Shown piece by piece: positions 32,398-45,111 of a stretch of 64,000 bases of DNA. Numbering within the stretch: the first letter of the stretch is position 1; each line of letters begins with the position of its first letter. Source of the stretch: Anastatus disparis. Its lineage: Eukaryota > Arthropoda > Insecta > Hymenoptera > Eupelmidae. The notes beneath the pieces were generated by a model. It did not search any database. It was not told where the DNA came from and saw only the letters and a program-made list of their open reading frames with translations. Both the position numbers and the translations under genes were made by a program. The DNA is taken from positions 6,510,001 through 6,574,000 of the forward strand of contig JAFFSR010000237.1 of NCBI GenBank assembly GCA_017163975.1, in the 5' to 3' direction.

Positions 32398-34161
32398 ATG
32401 TATTTCCATTGGATTGTAATTTTTATTTGCTATTTACACCAGCTTGTCTTAATGAAAAAATGGCAAACTTGTATAGTGGAAAAATTAATTAATGAAATGA
32501 ATCCATATCAAGTTGCATTATACACAAAAGAAGAATACTTAAATGAAACTAGTGGTCGAAATGATCTTTTACACGAAATTATTAGTAATATTCCTACAAT
32601 TTTTATTAACTTAACACATATTCAAACTCAAAAGAATATTTTCTTTGATATAAAAGTACATAAAAATCCAAGAGCTGCTCGAGTATTATATATTATTTTT
32701 CTTGATCAACAAATTAATAAAATAGTTATGCAACATTTGAAAAATGCATTTAAGGAATTTATGAAACTAGCACCATACCATATGAGACCGAAATGTTTGC
32801 TTATTGATTTTAACAACGATGTCTTATCTAATGTTACTTTGAAAAAACTATTTGAGTTTGCTTGGTCTAACCAATTCCTTGATTTTACCATTCTTAAAAT
32901 CATGAATGAAAGATATCCCTTAATATTATACTATAATCCTTTTATCGACACTTTACAGAGAGAGTATATGAATTCCAAAACAAAAATATTTCCTGACAAA
33001 TTACAAAATATGTACAAGTATCCAATCAAAGTACCTGCATATAATTTTCCTCATTATTTTAAAGTAATCCAAAATTCGAACAATAAATCAGAAATGATAT
33101 ATTTACAATGGAATTATGGCAAAGACGTAGCCAAGTATCTTAATGCTGAGCTACAACATATTTTCATTGAAGAATCAGATTTAGAAATGACACTTTTTAA
33201 AACTTTATTGAAATTAATATTTAATGAAATAAATTTTGTAAATATGGCATGGCCGGTTAGTACCGTACATGGAAAAACAACAATTGGTAAAAACTATAAT
33301 TTTGTTAATATAGTCATGACTGTTCCAGTTATAAATTATTCTTCATTAGATATTTCATCAACAGTTTTGATAGTCACATTCGTTTTTCCAACAATCATAA
33401 TTTGTCTTTTTATCGTAGCACGTTTTCTTCGTTTTTCGAAAGAAATTTGGAGTATTTTAAATATATTAAAAATTTTATTGGGCATACCTATTGGAAATGA
33501 ACCTCAACGATGGAAAGAACGTTTTGTATTTTTGGGAATCATTATATTTTCTATGCAGTATACCGCTGATTTTATGGCAATACTAACTGATGTACACATA
33601 TCAATAGAAGAAAAACCTTTTGATACGCTTGAAGAAATATATGAATCAAATATACCTTTATATGTTAGTTATCATAATATGTATGAATTAATTTTTAATA
33701 ATGATGAAGATATTTATCGAAAGTTAAAGACACGAACAAATCGAATAAAAGACATAAAAGAATGTTATGAAGCCATTGCAAAAGAAATTCCATCAATTTG
33801 TATTCATTTTAAAGGATCAGCCACTATTTTTATAAATAAATATAATACAGCAGCTGGTAATAAAATAATGAAAATGGCTAAACCTGTTCTATATATGGGT
33901 AATATGGCTTATGCCTATGAACAAGCGTCTCCATTTGTTGAAAAGTTTGACTTTATTTTGCAGAGATTTATTGAATTTGGAATGGCTGATCTTTATTATT
34001 ATAGGAAATTTGAAAAAATACAAGATGGTGTTTTTCATAATACAAGTAATTTTAATATAAGTTTCATATATTGTGTGGCTATTATAAATGCTATTTCTTT
34101 AGTTGCTTTTAGTATTGAAATAATAATGTATAAAATTAATGCATCGTCTGTATCCAAATGA
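32398..34161 (+). CDS. IR-G: divergent ionotropic receptor
   Basis: Intact single-exon gene of 587 residues. It starts MYFHWIVIFICY, probably a signal peptide, then has the diverged extracellular region (HKNPRAARVLY, FPDKLQN), the first helix near 322-345, pore-like ILLGIPI and RWKERFVF, the second helix near 374-396 (Thr for Ser in MQYTADF), the second lobe (MAKPVLY, ASPFVEKFD) and a last helix near 553-577 with a short tail. LLGIPI in place of LLGISI and KMAKPVLY in place of KIAKPYLY are private changes near the pore and ligand lobe. Membrane chemoreceptor subunit by family; ligand unknown. Confidence 0.85.
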   Translation: MYFHWIVIFICYLHQLVLMKKWQTCIVEKLINEMNPYQVALYTKEEYLNETSGRNDLLHEIISNIPTIFINLTHIQTQKNIFFDIKVHKNPRAARVLYIIFLDQQINKIVMQHLKNAFKEFMKLAPYHMRPKCLLIDFNNDVLSNVTLKKLFEFAWSNQFLDFTILKIMNERYPLILYYNPFIDTLQREYMNSKTKIFPDKLQNMYKYPIKVPAYNFPHYFKVIQNSNNKSEMIYLQWNYGKDVAKYLNAELQHIFIEESDLEMTLFKTLLKLIFNEINFVNMAWPVSTVHGKTTIGKNYNFVNIVMTVPVINYSSLDISSTVLIVTFVFPTIIICLFIVARFLRFSKEIWSILNILKILLGIPIGNEPQRWKERFVFLGIIIFSMQYTADFMAILTDVHISIEEKPFDTLEEIYESNIPLYVSYHNMYELIFNNDEDIYRKLKTRTNRIKDIKECYEAIAKEIPSICIHFKGSATIFINKYNTAAGNKIMKMAKPVLYMGNMAYAYEQASPFVEKFDFILQRFIEFGMADLYYYRKFEKIQDGVFHNTSNFNISFIYCVAIINAISLVAFSIEIIMYKINASSVSK

Positions 34162-34639
34162 AACTTTTAAAAATGTAATAAAAAAAGATTTATAGTTCAA
34201 GGTTCGCATAAATACAATCACAGTTTCATATAAATGTAATCACAGAAGAATTTATCATATATGTTGGTTAGAAGTTGATATTACAATTTTTTAGAAATTA
34301 TATTATACATTTTAATGAAACATTTAGTTGAAAAATTAGAGTTCCGATACTTGTAAGAGTAATGATTTTTAGTTTGTATTAAAAATAAATATACATGAGT
34401 AATTAATTTTGAAATGGTACCTCTACTTTTATTCAATCAATTGCAAAAATACTGTAGATGTCTCCCTGATTATAGATTCATTTCTAAAATTCTTAAGAAT
34501 TAAAATATATTGATAGAATATTCAGTTACTAACATTCAGTAAATAAAAAAAAGCAATAGGATATTTTAAAATATATTAGAATTTTCCATATAAAAGAATA
34601 TTTTAAAAAGTATTAAAATAAGCGTGTAGTATTTGAATA
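34162..34639. other. Spacer between IR-G and IR-H
   Basis: AT-rich sequence, no gene seen. The first 50 bases look like the former basic-tail coding region of a receptor (AAAAAATGTAATAAAAAAAG, then TTCAAGG), suggesting that the stop of IR-G moved upstream. Confidence 0.4.
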
Positions 34640-34860
34640 AAATTATAAATAAATTTTTAAAAAACATAAACTCATATAATATCTATAATAATATGGGTCA
34701 ACTATACATTTCTATTACTTTCCGCTTTACTAATATTGTGAAATATCAGTTGAAATTCTTAATCCAAACGCAATGGAGTAGTAAATAGAATAAATTATAT
34801 TTTTATAAAAATTAAATACATCAACGGTTTAAATAATTATTACTTACATTTTGATAAATT
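34640..34860 (+). promoter_or_regulatory. Upstream flank shared by IR-H and IR-F
   Basis: Counterpart of 27770-28000, with the same CTTTCCGCTTTACTAATATT and ATCCAAACGCAATGGA landmarks up to the start codon. Confidence 0.55.
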
Positions 34861-36687
34861 ATGTCTATTATGTACTTGTATTGGATTGTAATTTTTATAT
34901 TTAATCAACATCAGTTGGTATTAATGGAAAAATGGCAAACTTGTTTTGTCAAAAAAATTATCAATGAACTTAATCCATATCAAGTCACATTATTTTCAAG
35001 AGAAGAAAATTCAAATAAAATTAATAGTTGGAATGATATTTTGCACGAAATTATTAGTAATATTCCTGCAATTTTTATTAACTTAAATTATATTCAAACT
35101 TATAGCAATGTATCCTTAAAAATAAAAGTACATAACAATCCAAGGGCTGCTCGAGTACTGTATATTATCTTACTTGATCAAGAAATAAACAAAGTAGTTA
35201 TACAACTTTTGAAAGACTTTTTTAAGGGATTTATACAGTTGGCAGCCGCACACACAAGACCTAAATGTTTGCTAGTTGATTTCAACAACAATGAATTATC
35301 TAATATTGTTTTGAAAAATTTATTTGGATATGTTTGGTCTATTAAATTTCTCGATTTCACCATTCTTAAAATTATGGATAAAGGATATCCCCTATTAATG
35401 CATTATAATCCTTTTAATGATATTATAACAAAAGAGATTTTGAATTCGGAAATAAATATATTTCCTGATAAATTGCAAAATATGTACAAGTATCCTATCA
35501 AAGTACCGGCATTAAATTTTCGATTTTTTTCTCAAGTAATCAAGAATCAGAATAATGAATCCCAATTGATATATTTGCAATGGAATTTTGGTGAAAACAT
35601 TGCTAACCACCTCAATGCTAAACTACAACATGTGTTTGTTAGACCACCAAACTTTGACAAGATGGCTGCGTTACTTCAGTCAAAATTATCATTAAATGAA
35701 GTACATATGGTTAATATGCCAGTTTCAGTAAGTTCGGTATATGCAAAACCAATTACAATCGGTAAAAATTATAAATTTCTTCGATTTCTAATGGCAGTTC
35801 CAATCATAAAATATTCTGCAATGGATGTATCAGTAATGGTTTTGGTAGCTGCATTTACGTTTTCTGCAGTTATAATTTGTCTTTTTATCGTAGCACGTTT
35901 TCTTCGATTCTCTAAAAATACTTGGAGTATTTTCAATTTATTCAAAATCTTATTAGGCTTAGCTATTGAAAATGAACCACAGCGATGGAAAGAACGTTTT
36001 GTATTCTTGGCAATCATTATATTTTCAATGCAGTATTCTGCAGATATTATGGCAGTATTAACAGATGTAAACATATTAATAGAAGAAAAACCTTTCGACA
36101 CACTAGAAGAAATTTATGAGTCAAATATACCTTTATATGTTGGAGTTCGTTTTATGTACGAAATAATTTTCAATAATGATGATGATATTTTCAAAAAACT
36201 TAAGACACATACAAAATTGATAATAGATATAAAAGATTGTTATGAAGCTATTATGAAAAATAAATATTCAATTTGCATTGATTTTGAAGGACCAGCTAGA
36301 ATACTTGTTGATAATTATAATAAAGCTAATGGTGGTACAATAATGAAAATTGCTAAACCATATTTGTATATGGATAATTCAGGTCATATACATGAAAAAG
36401 CTTCCCCATTTGTTGAAAAGTTTGACAGTATTTTGCAAAGATATATTGAACATGGAATGGCTGACGTTTATACTGATAGAGACCTTACACCTGAACAAGT
36501 TGATATTTCTCTCAATGAAGATAATTTTAACATGGGATACATATATTTTTTAGCTATTGCTAATGCTTTTTGTGCGATAATTTTTATTATTGAATTATTA
36601 AAAAATAAATATAAAGCTTCAAAAGTACTGAAATTTAATTTTAAAAATAAAAGAAATAGAAATAAAAGCATTATCGTCGAACGTTAG
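34861..36687 (+). CDS. IR-H: divergent ionotropic receptor
   Basis: Intact single-exon gene of 608 residues; an ATG three codons further in (MYLYW) matches the paralogue starts and may be the real one. Same layout: hydrophobic start, extracellular region (HNNPRAARVLY, FPDKLQN), first helix near 326-349, pore-like LLGLAI and RWKERFVF, second helix near 378-400, second lobe (AKPYLYMD, ASPFVEKFD), and last helix near 556-580 with a basic Lys/Asn/Arg tail. It shares AKPITIGKNY and NFGENxAxxLNAKLQHVF with IR-F, so the two form a subgroup. It is the last copy of the array and the only working member of that subgroup in this window. Confidence 0.85.
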   Translation: MSIMYLYWIVIFIFNQHQLVLMEKWQTCFVKKIINELNPYQVTLFSREENSNKINSWNDILHEIISNIPAIFINLNYIQTYSNVSLKIKVHNNPRAARVLYIILLDQEINKVVIQLLKDFFKGFIQLAAAHTRPKCLLVDFNNNELSNIVLKNLFGYVWSIKFLDFTILKIMDKGYPLLMHYNPFNDIITKEILNSEINIFPDKLQNMYKYPIKVPALNFRFFSQVIKNQNNESQLIYLQWNFGENIANHLNAKLQHVFVRPPNFDKMAALLQSKLSLNEVHMVNMPVSVSSVYAKPITIGKNYKFLRFLMAVPIIKYSAMDVSVMVLVAAFTFSAVIICLFIVARFLRFSKNTWSIFNLFKILLGLAIENEPQRWKERFVFLAIIIFSMQYSADIMAVLTDVNILIEEKPFDTLEEIYESNIPLYVGVRFMYEIIFNNDDDIFKKLKTHTKLIIDIKDCYEAIMKNKYSICIDFEGPARILVDNYNKANGGTIMKIAKPYLYMDNSGHIHEKASPFVEKFDSILQRYIEHGMADVYTDRDLTPEQVDISLNEDNFNMGYIYFLAIANAFCAIIFIIELLKNKYKASKVLKFNFKNKRNRNKSIIVER

Positions 36688-39121
36688 TTTAAGTAGTTTG
36701 ATGAAAGATTTTATGTATTTTCCAAAGTGTGAAGCCTAAATTATTAGCTTTCTGAAAGGTCGGCATTTTTACTTCTAGAAAATTGATACTTCATTGGAAA
36801 TTTCCATACAAGTGTCTCCTAACTAGAGGTAGATATGTGCCTATAACCGCATAACGCTTAAAGGCGTCATGCCGACGATCAAAAGATTAATAAATGTTTG
36901 AAACTTTTGAGCGCATTTTCATTTTTGAAAGATTTTATTTAAAATTTTGATAATTTCCTAACAAATTTTGAGTCATTATTTTTGTTAGTAAGTCTTAAAC
37001 TTTACTGGAATATATATTACGCGTATTTATAAGAATAATTTAGAAAGATTTTACAATATAATATTTCTAAATACAATTAAATGCTATGTACAATGTTATG
37101 TAGTTTTTGAACGAGAATTAGTTTGTACTCATAATATATTTTCTCTTTCAAATATTATAATAGAAATAAATTATAGATTGAAAAATAACAAGTCTATTTA
37201 TAATTATAACTGTGAATTTGATTATGTTTAATAAAGTGTTATATGAATACTATATTTTTTTTATTGATTTATGCAGTAACCAAATTTTTATTGATTCATT
37301 TGTGTTCAGTTTTTACAAAAATTTTAATTAAAGACTTTTTACACCATATATTAATTAATGTTAGCAAAAATTTATTTTCAATAAAGTTATTTATAAATAA
37401 CATATATAATGGATTATTAAAATATTTATTTAAATTCTTTTTCATATACTCGTTTAAGTTTAATATTAATTTTTGATATTTTAAAAAAATATATGAGAGA
37501 ATTAGTCGAACTTATAATTATATATTATAGAAAATAATCTAAAATTGGATGCAAACAATATATTTAAGAGATTTTCGTATCTCAATATCAAAGTTACATA
37601 CAAAAAAAGCGATATCTTGTATTTTCATCTAAAACACGTGATATCTAGTTTTTGATTGAATGAAGAAATCTTTTTGTGGCTGAAAAAAGGTGGCATGTCA
37701 TTTATAGTTTAAGAAAGGTTATTTTGAAAGTTATATCTTGATTGCATAAGCAATTAATAATTCATTTCTTTCATAAAAATAGCATTTGTATCTTTCTTAG
37801 ATAGTAAACAAGATATTGCCTTTTCCTTCTCAACTGTCCATGTATAATATATTTTGAGAAACATGTCCACGTGCATGAGTTAGCTGATTATGGAGTCTAG
37901 GTAGAGCGCCCTTTGGTTTCTCAAAATCACTTGTTCAACATAGTTTAGAAAATAACGCTAGATAATCATAGTATTTGCTTTGGAAAATTCTGTAATAATA
38001 AAATTCAGAAAAGGATGGTGAACATATTTTCTGCTCAATGTTTTGAACTATAGGATATGTCGCATGAATAAAACTACTCATATATGCTTTTTAAATATAG
38101 GGTAAGTAAATAAATTTATCATTGTTGACTTTACTACAGAATACAAAAAAAAGTTATTCATTTTTTTTCAAATAGGTTTTGAATAAGATATTTATTTTCA
38201 TGTCGAAATATTAGTCATTAAAATAAAATTACGCACGCTATAGATTTGAAGGTTGTCATTAATAATGAAGATAGAAACTTGTTTTCGTTTGAAGTTAATT
38301 TCACGTGCCAATCAAGAAGTTTTTTCATATTTATTTTCTTTACATATTCTTTCGAGTTATTTCTTTATCTAGCAACTTAAATTTTTATATTTGAAATAAA
38401 ATTGGTGTGTATTATTTTTAATTATTGAAAAAGACATTTGAAATCAAAAATATGAATGATTTTCGAATTTTCATAAACAAAATGAATAAGCAAAAAAGCA
38501 ACTCTATTTTAAAATTATCGTAACAAATTGAAATTTTTAAACATGCCCAAAAGAAATCATTTAAAGTATGTATTACTATTTTTATTTAATGTATAAATTC
38601 GATTTAACGTTCAATATTGTACGTAGATTAAAAATATATTTACCATTTGTAATATATTAATTTTTAAATTTCATAGATATTAAAAGTTAAGTCATTATTT
38701 TAAAAATTTTGATTAAAATTATATCAAAGCTTTACGAAAAGTATGATAAAAATAAACGTTATGTCAAACTTATAAATTAAACTTTCAATGCGTAATAAAT
38801 TTTTGAATTTCAATTTTTTAATTATTAAAATAAAATTTATTCACCAAAACACAAAGTTTTTTAGATAAATACATTTAAGTTTCCTCATAATCAACTTATT
38901 CAAATCATAGAAGATGTCGATCATAAAACTGTTCTTAATTTTTAAATGATAAGTTCTTTTTTTTATACTATTTGTTTTCTTATGTGTGGTACAGATAAGA
39001 TGAATGTTGTATTATTTATACACTTGGGATTTCACAAAACTAATCAGTATTAAGCTTGTTGGATTCGGAAGAACAGCAATTTATAAGCTTCATTAGTTCT
39101 TCAATTTATGATTCTTAAAAT
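36688..39121. other. Downstream flank of IR-H and spacer to the protease gene
   Basis: AT-rich. 37970-38430 is the counterpart of the IR-F downstream flank. A frame at 37243-37476 is low-complexity Phe/Leu/Ile and not convincing. No other gene is seen; the protease promoter should lie near the right end. Confidence 0.5.
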
Positions 39122-41533
39122 ATGAACTTTTTGTACTTTTTACTTTTAATCATAAGTATTTGTTATACTCGTGTAGGTAATGTAACCAAAAATTTATTAA
39201 GATAATATCGTAGATTTGTGTAATAATTCCTATGGGATATTCATACATTTTAGATTGTTAAAGATGTAATATAGAAAATATTTTTGAATTTATTAGTCAT
39301 ATTATAATATGTTCTTTGTTTTTTTTTTCCAAACAAAGAATCTATTTTCAATGGAACATTTATTTCTATAAAGGATGCACCTTATTACGTAAGTGACAAA
39401 TCAATTTATCACCAATTCTTTAATTAATAAATATTTGAATGAATCATTATGATTTGATTTTTTAAATTTAAAATCTTATCTACTATATTTTGAATTTTGA
39501 CATTTTGACTTTATTTTTGGGTATTTTTTTTTTAAATAAAAGTTCAATATTATTCTTACGAAATTATATGATAAAGATTAGTAAAAATATTTAAATTTCA
39601 AAATAGTTTTAGATGAAATCAAAATAAAATATTTCTTAATAAAAAAGTATCAACTTAAGTGATTAAATTAATGAGGAAAATATAGAATCGAATGATAGAG
39701 TATAAATATACTATAAATATAGTAGATAAAAATAAAAATTATGAAATGAATTTGTCAATATTTGTCTCTGTAATTATATTACGTTAATCATATATTTGAG
39801 TTTTTTTATTTGATAAATCTAAATAAATCATAACATTATCTTAAATGTGTACTTTTTTTCTTCTTTTTACAATTGAAAGATTTCTTTAATAATATTCAGT
39901 TATAAATATTAAATAATTAAATGACAGGTGTCTCTGATTGATGACGAAGGAGTCAATTTTTGTGGTGGGACAATAATTTCAAAGTATTGGATTGTTACAG
40001 CGGCTCATTGTATTATGTAAGATTTAAATAATTTTAAATAGTGATGAATAAGAACTGTATTGATCTAAATTTTATTTTTTCAATTTTCTTTTTTTTATTC
40101 TTATAATTGAGGGGGCTGTTCAGAATAAAGGGTCAAGTCGAAAAAGTCAGTTTTGAGATAATCAAAAAAAACTCTATAACTTAATACTGACATGAACAAT
40201 TTTGAACTTTAAAAAATAAAAAAAATAAAGCAAATTTAACAATAATTGCAGTTAATTTAACGTATAATAAAATAGTTGTATATTATTAAAAAAATAGAGT
40301 TAACCCCTTATTCCGAATATTGTTTGAATTTTTTAAAAACACACAAGAAATATCGTGAAAACATACAAATATAACTTCATTATAATTATTAAACATCGTA
40401 CAAAATAAGAAAACCCTATTTTAACCACCAAGTATCTATATTACAATATCTGTAAAAAAATTTTTTTTCAATAAAAGATGAGTTACGGTCTGTAGACTCC
40501 AATTTCTTGATTTTTGGAAAAAAGGGTTAAGTCGACTTAACGCCTTATTCCACGCATCCCCTCAATTAGAAGATAAATATAAATTGCTGTTTATTCAAAT
40601 TAATATTTTTTATAACACTGCATGATAAAATTTTAGGATCATCTTTTGTTCTCTATTTAATTATATTGTTTTATAAATTTTATTTAAAATATGACGTTAA
40701 AAATAAATTTGAATTTCCCCCAGTTATGAACGTAAACTTGAAGCAGTTCTTTCTGGAAGTTCCTCAAGAATGAAAGGATTATTGCATGAAGTTGAAAAAG
40801 TTATTGTACATGGTTATTGGGATGATTTGAATGGAATTGAAAAATTACCAAATGATATTGCCTTACTAAAGGTAAATGAAATGAATAATAGAATAGTATT
40901 GTAATTATTAATAGAATTGTAATTGTTTGAATGTTATAAATTTTATTAATTTTGTAGTTAAGGGATCCAATTTTATATAACCAATATCAACAACCACTTC
41001 CAATTTCTTCCGAACCACCAAAAACAGGAGATAAATTAATATTGACTGGTCTGGGCAATGAAGGCGTAAGTACATTAATGCTGAACAATAAATTTCAAAC
41101 ATTGTAAATATCACATTAAATAAAATACTGAATTTAAAAGTAAAATTAAAAAATGGCAGTTTTCATTGAAAAGTTCAATAAATTATAATTCATTTTTTTT
41201 GTCTTTTAGTCTGTACATGACGATGCACCGGTTTTGAAAAGAACTGTTTTGGAAGTGGTCGATAGAAATGATTGCATAGAAAAACTAACCAAAGATGATC
41301 CTGACTCAATGCCAGCAGAATCAACTTTTTGTGCTGGTAACCGTGACTCAGACGTATGCTCAGGCGATTCAGGTGGACCAGGTGTAATTAATGGAAAATT
41401 AGTTGGTTTGGTATCCTGGGGGCCAATGTGTTATTTGCAAGGTGTTGATGGTAATGACGGTAATCCTGGTGTCTACACGCGGATTGATTTATTTTATGAT
41501 TGGATATTACAACACACAGGAATTAAATATTGA
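39122..41533 (+). CDS. Secreted chymotrypsin-fold serine protease
   Basis: Six exons, 39122-39176, 39339-39388, 39928-40016, 40724-40871, 40958-41065 and 41210-41533, all with GT-AG borders and matching phases, give 257 residues. A signal peptide ([16 protein letters not shown]) is followed almost at once by the mature-type start IFNGT, corresponding to IVGG. The catalytic triad is present: His in IVTAAHC, Asp in NDIALLK, Ser in CSGDSGGP. Asp at the bottom of the specificity pocket ([11 protein letters not shown]) predicts trypsin-like cleavage after Lys/Arg. The usual Arg just before IVGG is absent: the sequence reads TRVES-IFNG, so activation may differ. It could act in digestion, immunity or venom. 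Exon 1 is short, but its phase and signal peptide fit well. Confidence 0.85.
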
Positions 41534-44500
41534 CGTTCTAGGCTTTAAAAATGGAGTGCATGATATTAAAACCTAGAATTTTCTTCTAACTTAATAAATT
41601 TTTTCTATATAAAATTGAATGAAAAAGGTTGTGACCTATAGGTCCAACGCTTCATTATTATTATTATTATTACAAAATGAATAAAATATCCATTAGTTTA
41701 TTTTTTTATAATACGTTGAAAAATTCAGTTGATAAAATTTTTTTCATAGCTGAACAATTTTTAAGTTAATTATTTTAAAGAATTTTTGCCTTTATTATTG
41801 ATAGTATATTAAAGTTTTAATCAACCTCATGTTTTATTTATCAAACAAATTATTCAAAATTTATCAATGAATAAAAGATAAAAAAATTTAGCTTATAATA
41901 TGTGTGAAAAATAAATGTTGCATCTTACTCTAAATTTAATCTTTGGATTTATGAAGTTAAAGTTAGAAGAAAATCTGAGACTCAAATGCGATGCATTTTT
42001 ATCAATGATAAAAATTTTCATATTATTTGAAAATAATATAATCAATATTTAAAAAATTAAATGTATAAATTAATAAAAAAATAATAAATATAAAATCTTA
42101 ACATTTTTATGATTTATACTAAAATTATTATAATTATTACACTTACTCTGATATCGTGCTCCACACTGCTAAAAAATTTCCAGTTCATGTACTGAAAGTT
42201 AATTTCCCTACAGTACATTAAATACAGATCATATAGATATTTAAAAATTCTATTTTTGAAGAGATGTTGTTTTAGATAAATCATTAAAACCATTCGATAA
42301 TCGTAAAATGGTTTCTTTAAAAGTTATTTTTAAAGAGTTTTGTTATAAATTTAAATTAATATTTCCTTACCGTCTTAATCTTGAGTTTTATCTTTCAACT
42401 CTTTCAAATATTTTACAATGCAAAGCACCATCATGAGAATTCTAATTCAGGTAAAATAACAAAGCTCGCGACAGGCGACAGCTTTGTGGTTTACCTAAAA
42501 AAAAAAAGAAGAAAAGAATGGAAAATGAGTGAGCTTCGCAATTTATAATTCGTCGGCAATTAAATGGCGTAGCTCACCGTAAATCGCGCACCGCAAAATC
42601 TTCTTTTTCTATATATAAGCTCTTTTCTTGAGGGGTTGAATCCTCTTTTGTGAGGCTAATTACGTCTTGCTGAAATGCTTTTAATTTCAACTGTCCTTCC
42701 CTATCTCAATAAAGACGTCTTGAATTTCTGTTTGCGTTTTCTACAAAAGTAAGAACTGACTACTAAGAGCTTCTTTTTTTCATACTAGTGTTTGTGTTTT
42801 ATGATATTTGTGAAAATTTTTTTTAAATTCTCTTTTTACAATAAAATCTAGGTTAGCCTATTGTTATTCTTTAACGTGAACATCTTGTATTAAGAAAATA
42901 CAAGATATTCACGTTGAAGAATATCATCGATTTGTCTTTAAAAATAATATGTAATTTAAAAAGTATGGTGAAGTTGATCGACTAGTACCTGAACACGAGC
43001 TTACTGAACAAAATCAAAATTAATGTTTGAATATTCGATTTTCTTACATAATACCAATCCTTTGCACGTTAAATTAAGTAATTACATTCAAAAATATTGA
43101 TACACTAGATTTGAAATAATAATATATTTTAATAGTTAAAAAATAATGCAGATGTGGATCTTCAGTATCTATTTACCTACTATTTAAATATGTATGAATC
43201 ATCAATCCGAATAAGTTATTTAATAAACTGATAATGGTAAAACAGATAGCAACAATTATCGAATGAATTTTTACATTTCTATTTTAATTAAAGGATTATT
43301 TCTTTTCTAATTGAATAAACACACATTATCACTTTCATGTGATTTTGTCATATTTTTACATAAATATTGAAAATTAATTGATAAATTGCAATTTATTTAG
43401 TAGTATCAGTTTTTCTGAATGTGAAAAAAATGCCATGATATTTTTGTTTAGCATTATCAATTAACAAAGTGGATAATTGAAATGATTGGCAATTCATTAT
43501 TACAAAAAATTCCTAAATTAATTTTTAACTTTAGATTTCTTGTCTTAAATCAAAAACACCAAGGTTCGTTGTTTAATACATTTTTATGCTCCCGTTCTGA
43601 TAATTTTAATAAAGTACTTTATCCGTCGCCTAATTAAAAAGCACAGTTCTTAAAAATAAACTGAAAAAAAGCCAAAGAGCAAAAAAAAACCACTAAACGA
43701 TTTCATCCACGTTTAGCAGTAAAGGCAACATCTTGCATCCCATTTATTACAATTTAATTTTAATCAATTTCGAATAAAACAACCGCGCTTCGGCTCTCAT
43801 ATACAGATAAAAGGCCTATAGCCTTTGGCAAGTATAAAATGGATTACCATTAATTCGAATTACCTGACGGCCTCTTTTCACTTGTATAAGGGAAAGAAAA
43901 AGCCGCAGCACCATGAGATTTTCGTTGTGGTCCCTTATATACTTTCTTACTGTGAAAAGGCTTTTCCTTTTTTTTTTCTTCTTTTTTTTTTTAAGGCGTA
44001 CACGCCCCTATAGGTTTGTTCTCGCGAAAAGGCACGTTGCCCTTTCCATTGCTGCTTTCTTATTTAAGGTCCTGGCAGTGCCAGAAAGCGAACCTTGGTA
44101 AATTGCATCCTCAATTTTTAATAAAGCTACCCTACCCTTTACAGACTAGAAAAAAGGTTTTGAAGGCTTTTGTTGAATATCTTGTGCTGTGTGTATATAT
44201 ATGTAGACATTGAGCTTAACTTGAATATAGAAAGCAAGACTTCGTCTGGAGTCTTAAAGAAACTAAAGTAAGAAAAAAAAAGAATGAAAAAATAATGTAG
44301 ATAAAAATACAAATTTGTGTTTGGGTTTATGGGAAATGTTTATTTACTTTTCAACTGTACATTGAAAGAAAATTGTTGTATTAAAGTACAATGTTCTTTG
44401 AATTTACTATAATAAATTTAACAAGGAAGAATGCTCTGAAGTATCAAAAGCTTTCGGTACAATTAATTTAATATTCTTAAGAAATAATCCATTCTTAATT

Positions 44501-44735
44501 GTATTTTATGGATTCTACATTGTAATAAAGTTATCCATTAAATTTTAAAATAATAATTATATAATCATTTGAATTTATAAAATTTTGAAATTAAAACTTT
44601 TAAAAATGTTCAAGAAAATTAGCAGTGACTCTTTTTATTACAAATTAGAGAAAATAGCATTTATTTTTTACCGTTAATTTAAAAACATATCATCCATAAG
44701 AATCCCGCTTAATGTTTATATGATTATGTATTTAA
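41534..44735. other. Long gene-free stretch downstream of the protease
   Basis: No gene supported. GC-richer patches occur at about 42460-42700 and 43640-44230. A nearly perfect hairpin lies at 42871-42925. Short frames around 43800-44200 overlap one another on one strand and look like chance. Confidence 0.5.
42871..42925. repeat. Near-perfect 27-base stem hairpin
   Basis: TTAACGTGAACATCTTGTATT and AATACAAGATATTCACGTT pair with two mismatches across a loop of about five bases. A microRNA precursor would normally have a larger loop; a MITE remnant is equally likely. Confidence 0.5.
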
Positions 44736-45111
44736 GGAGATGTAAAATGGATACTATACCTGTGCTCATAAATATTGACTATCTTTCCATTTTATTGCAT
44801 AATTGTCAGTAAAAAGATACATTAGCTTGTAGTATGTACCATGAAGATTATTCAGTTAAATTTTTAAATAAATTCATTCATTAGTTATTGAAAATTTTGG
44901 ATTCCAAAATTATTTATTAGAATTTTTCAATTTTTTTTACAGGAATCCTAATATCTTAAAAACTAATGAATGAATTTATTTGAAAATTTATCTAAATAAT
45001 TATCATGGTACATACTACAAGCTAATTCATTTATTTTCTGAAAAGTCAGCAATAAAATGGAAAGGAAGTTAATATTTATAAGTACCGGTGTAATGTCCGT
45101 TTTACATCTCC
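44736..45111. mobile_element. 376-base MITE with long inverted repeats and TTAA borders
   Basis: GGAGATGTAAAATGG at the left and the complement of GGAGATGTAAAACGG at the right start inverted arms of about 190 bases, including TAGCTTGTAGTATGTACCAT and its complement. TTAA flanks both ends (44732-44735 and 45112-45115). TTAA is the target of piggyBac-type elements, although the termini are not the classic CCC; a TA-targeting origin is the alternative. Confidence 0.8.

Noticed and set aside
37243..37476. Possible membrane protein of 77 residues
   Set aside because: Phe/Leu/Ile/Asn-rich frame in AT-rich DNA with no similarity to the receptors and no supporting context.
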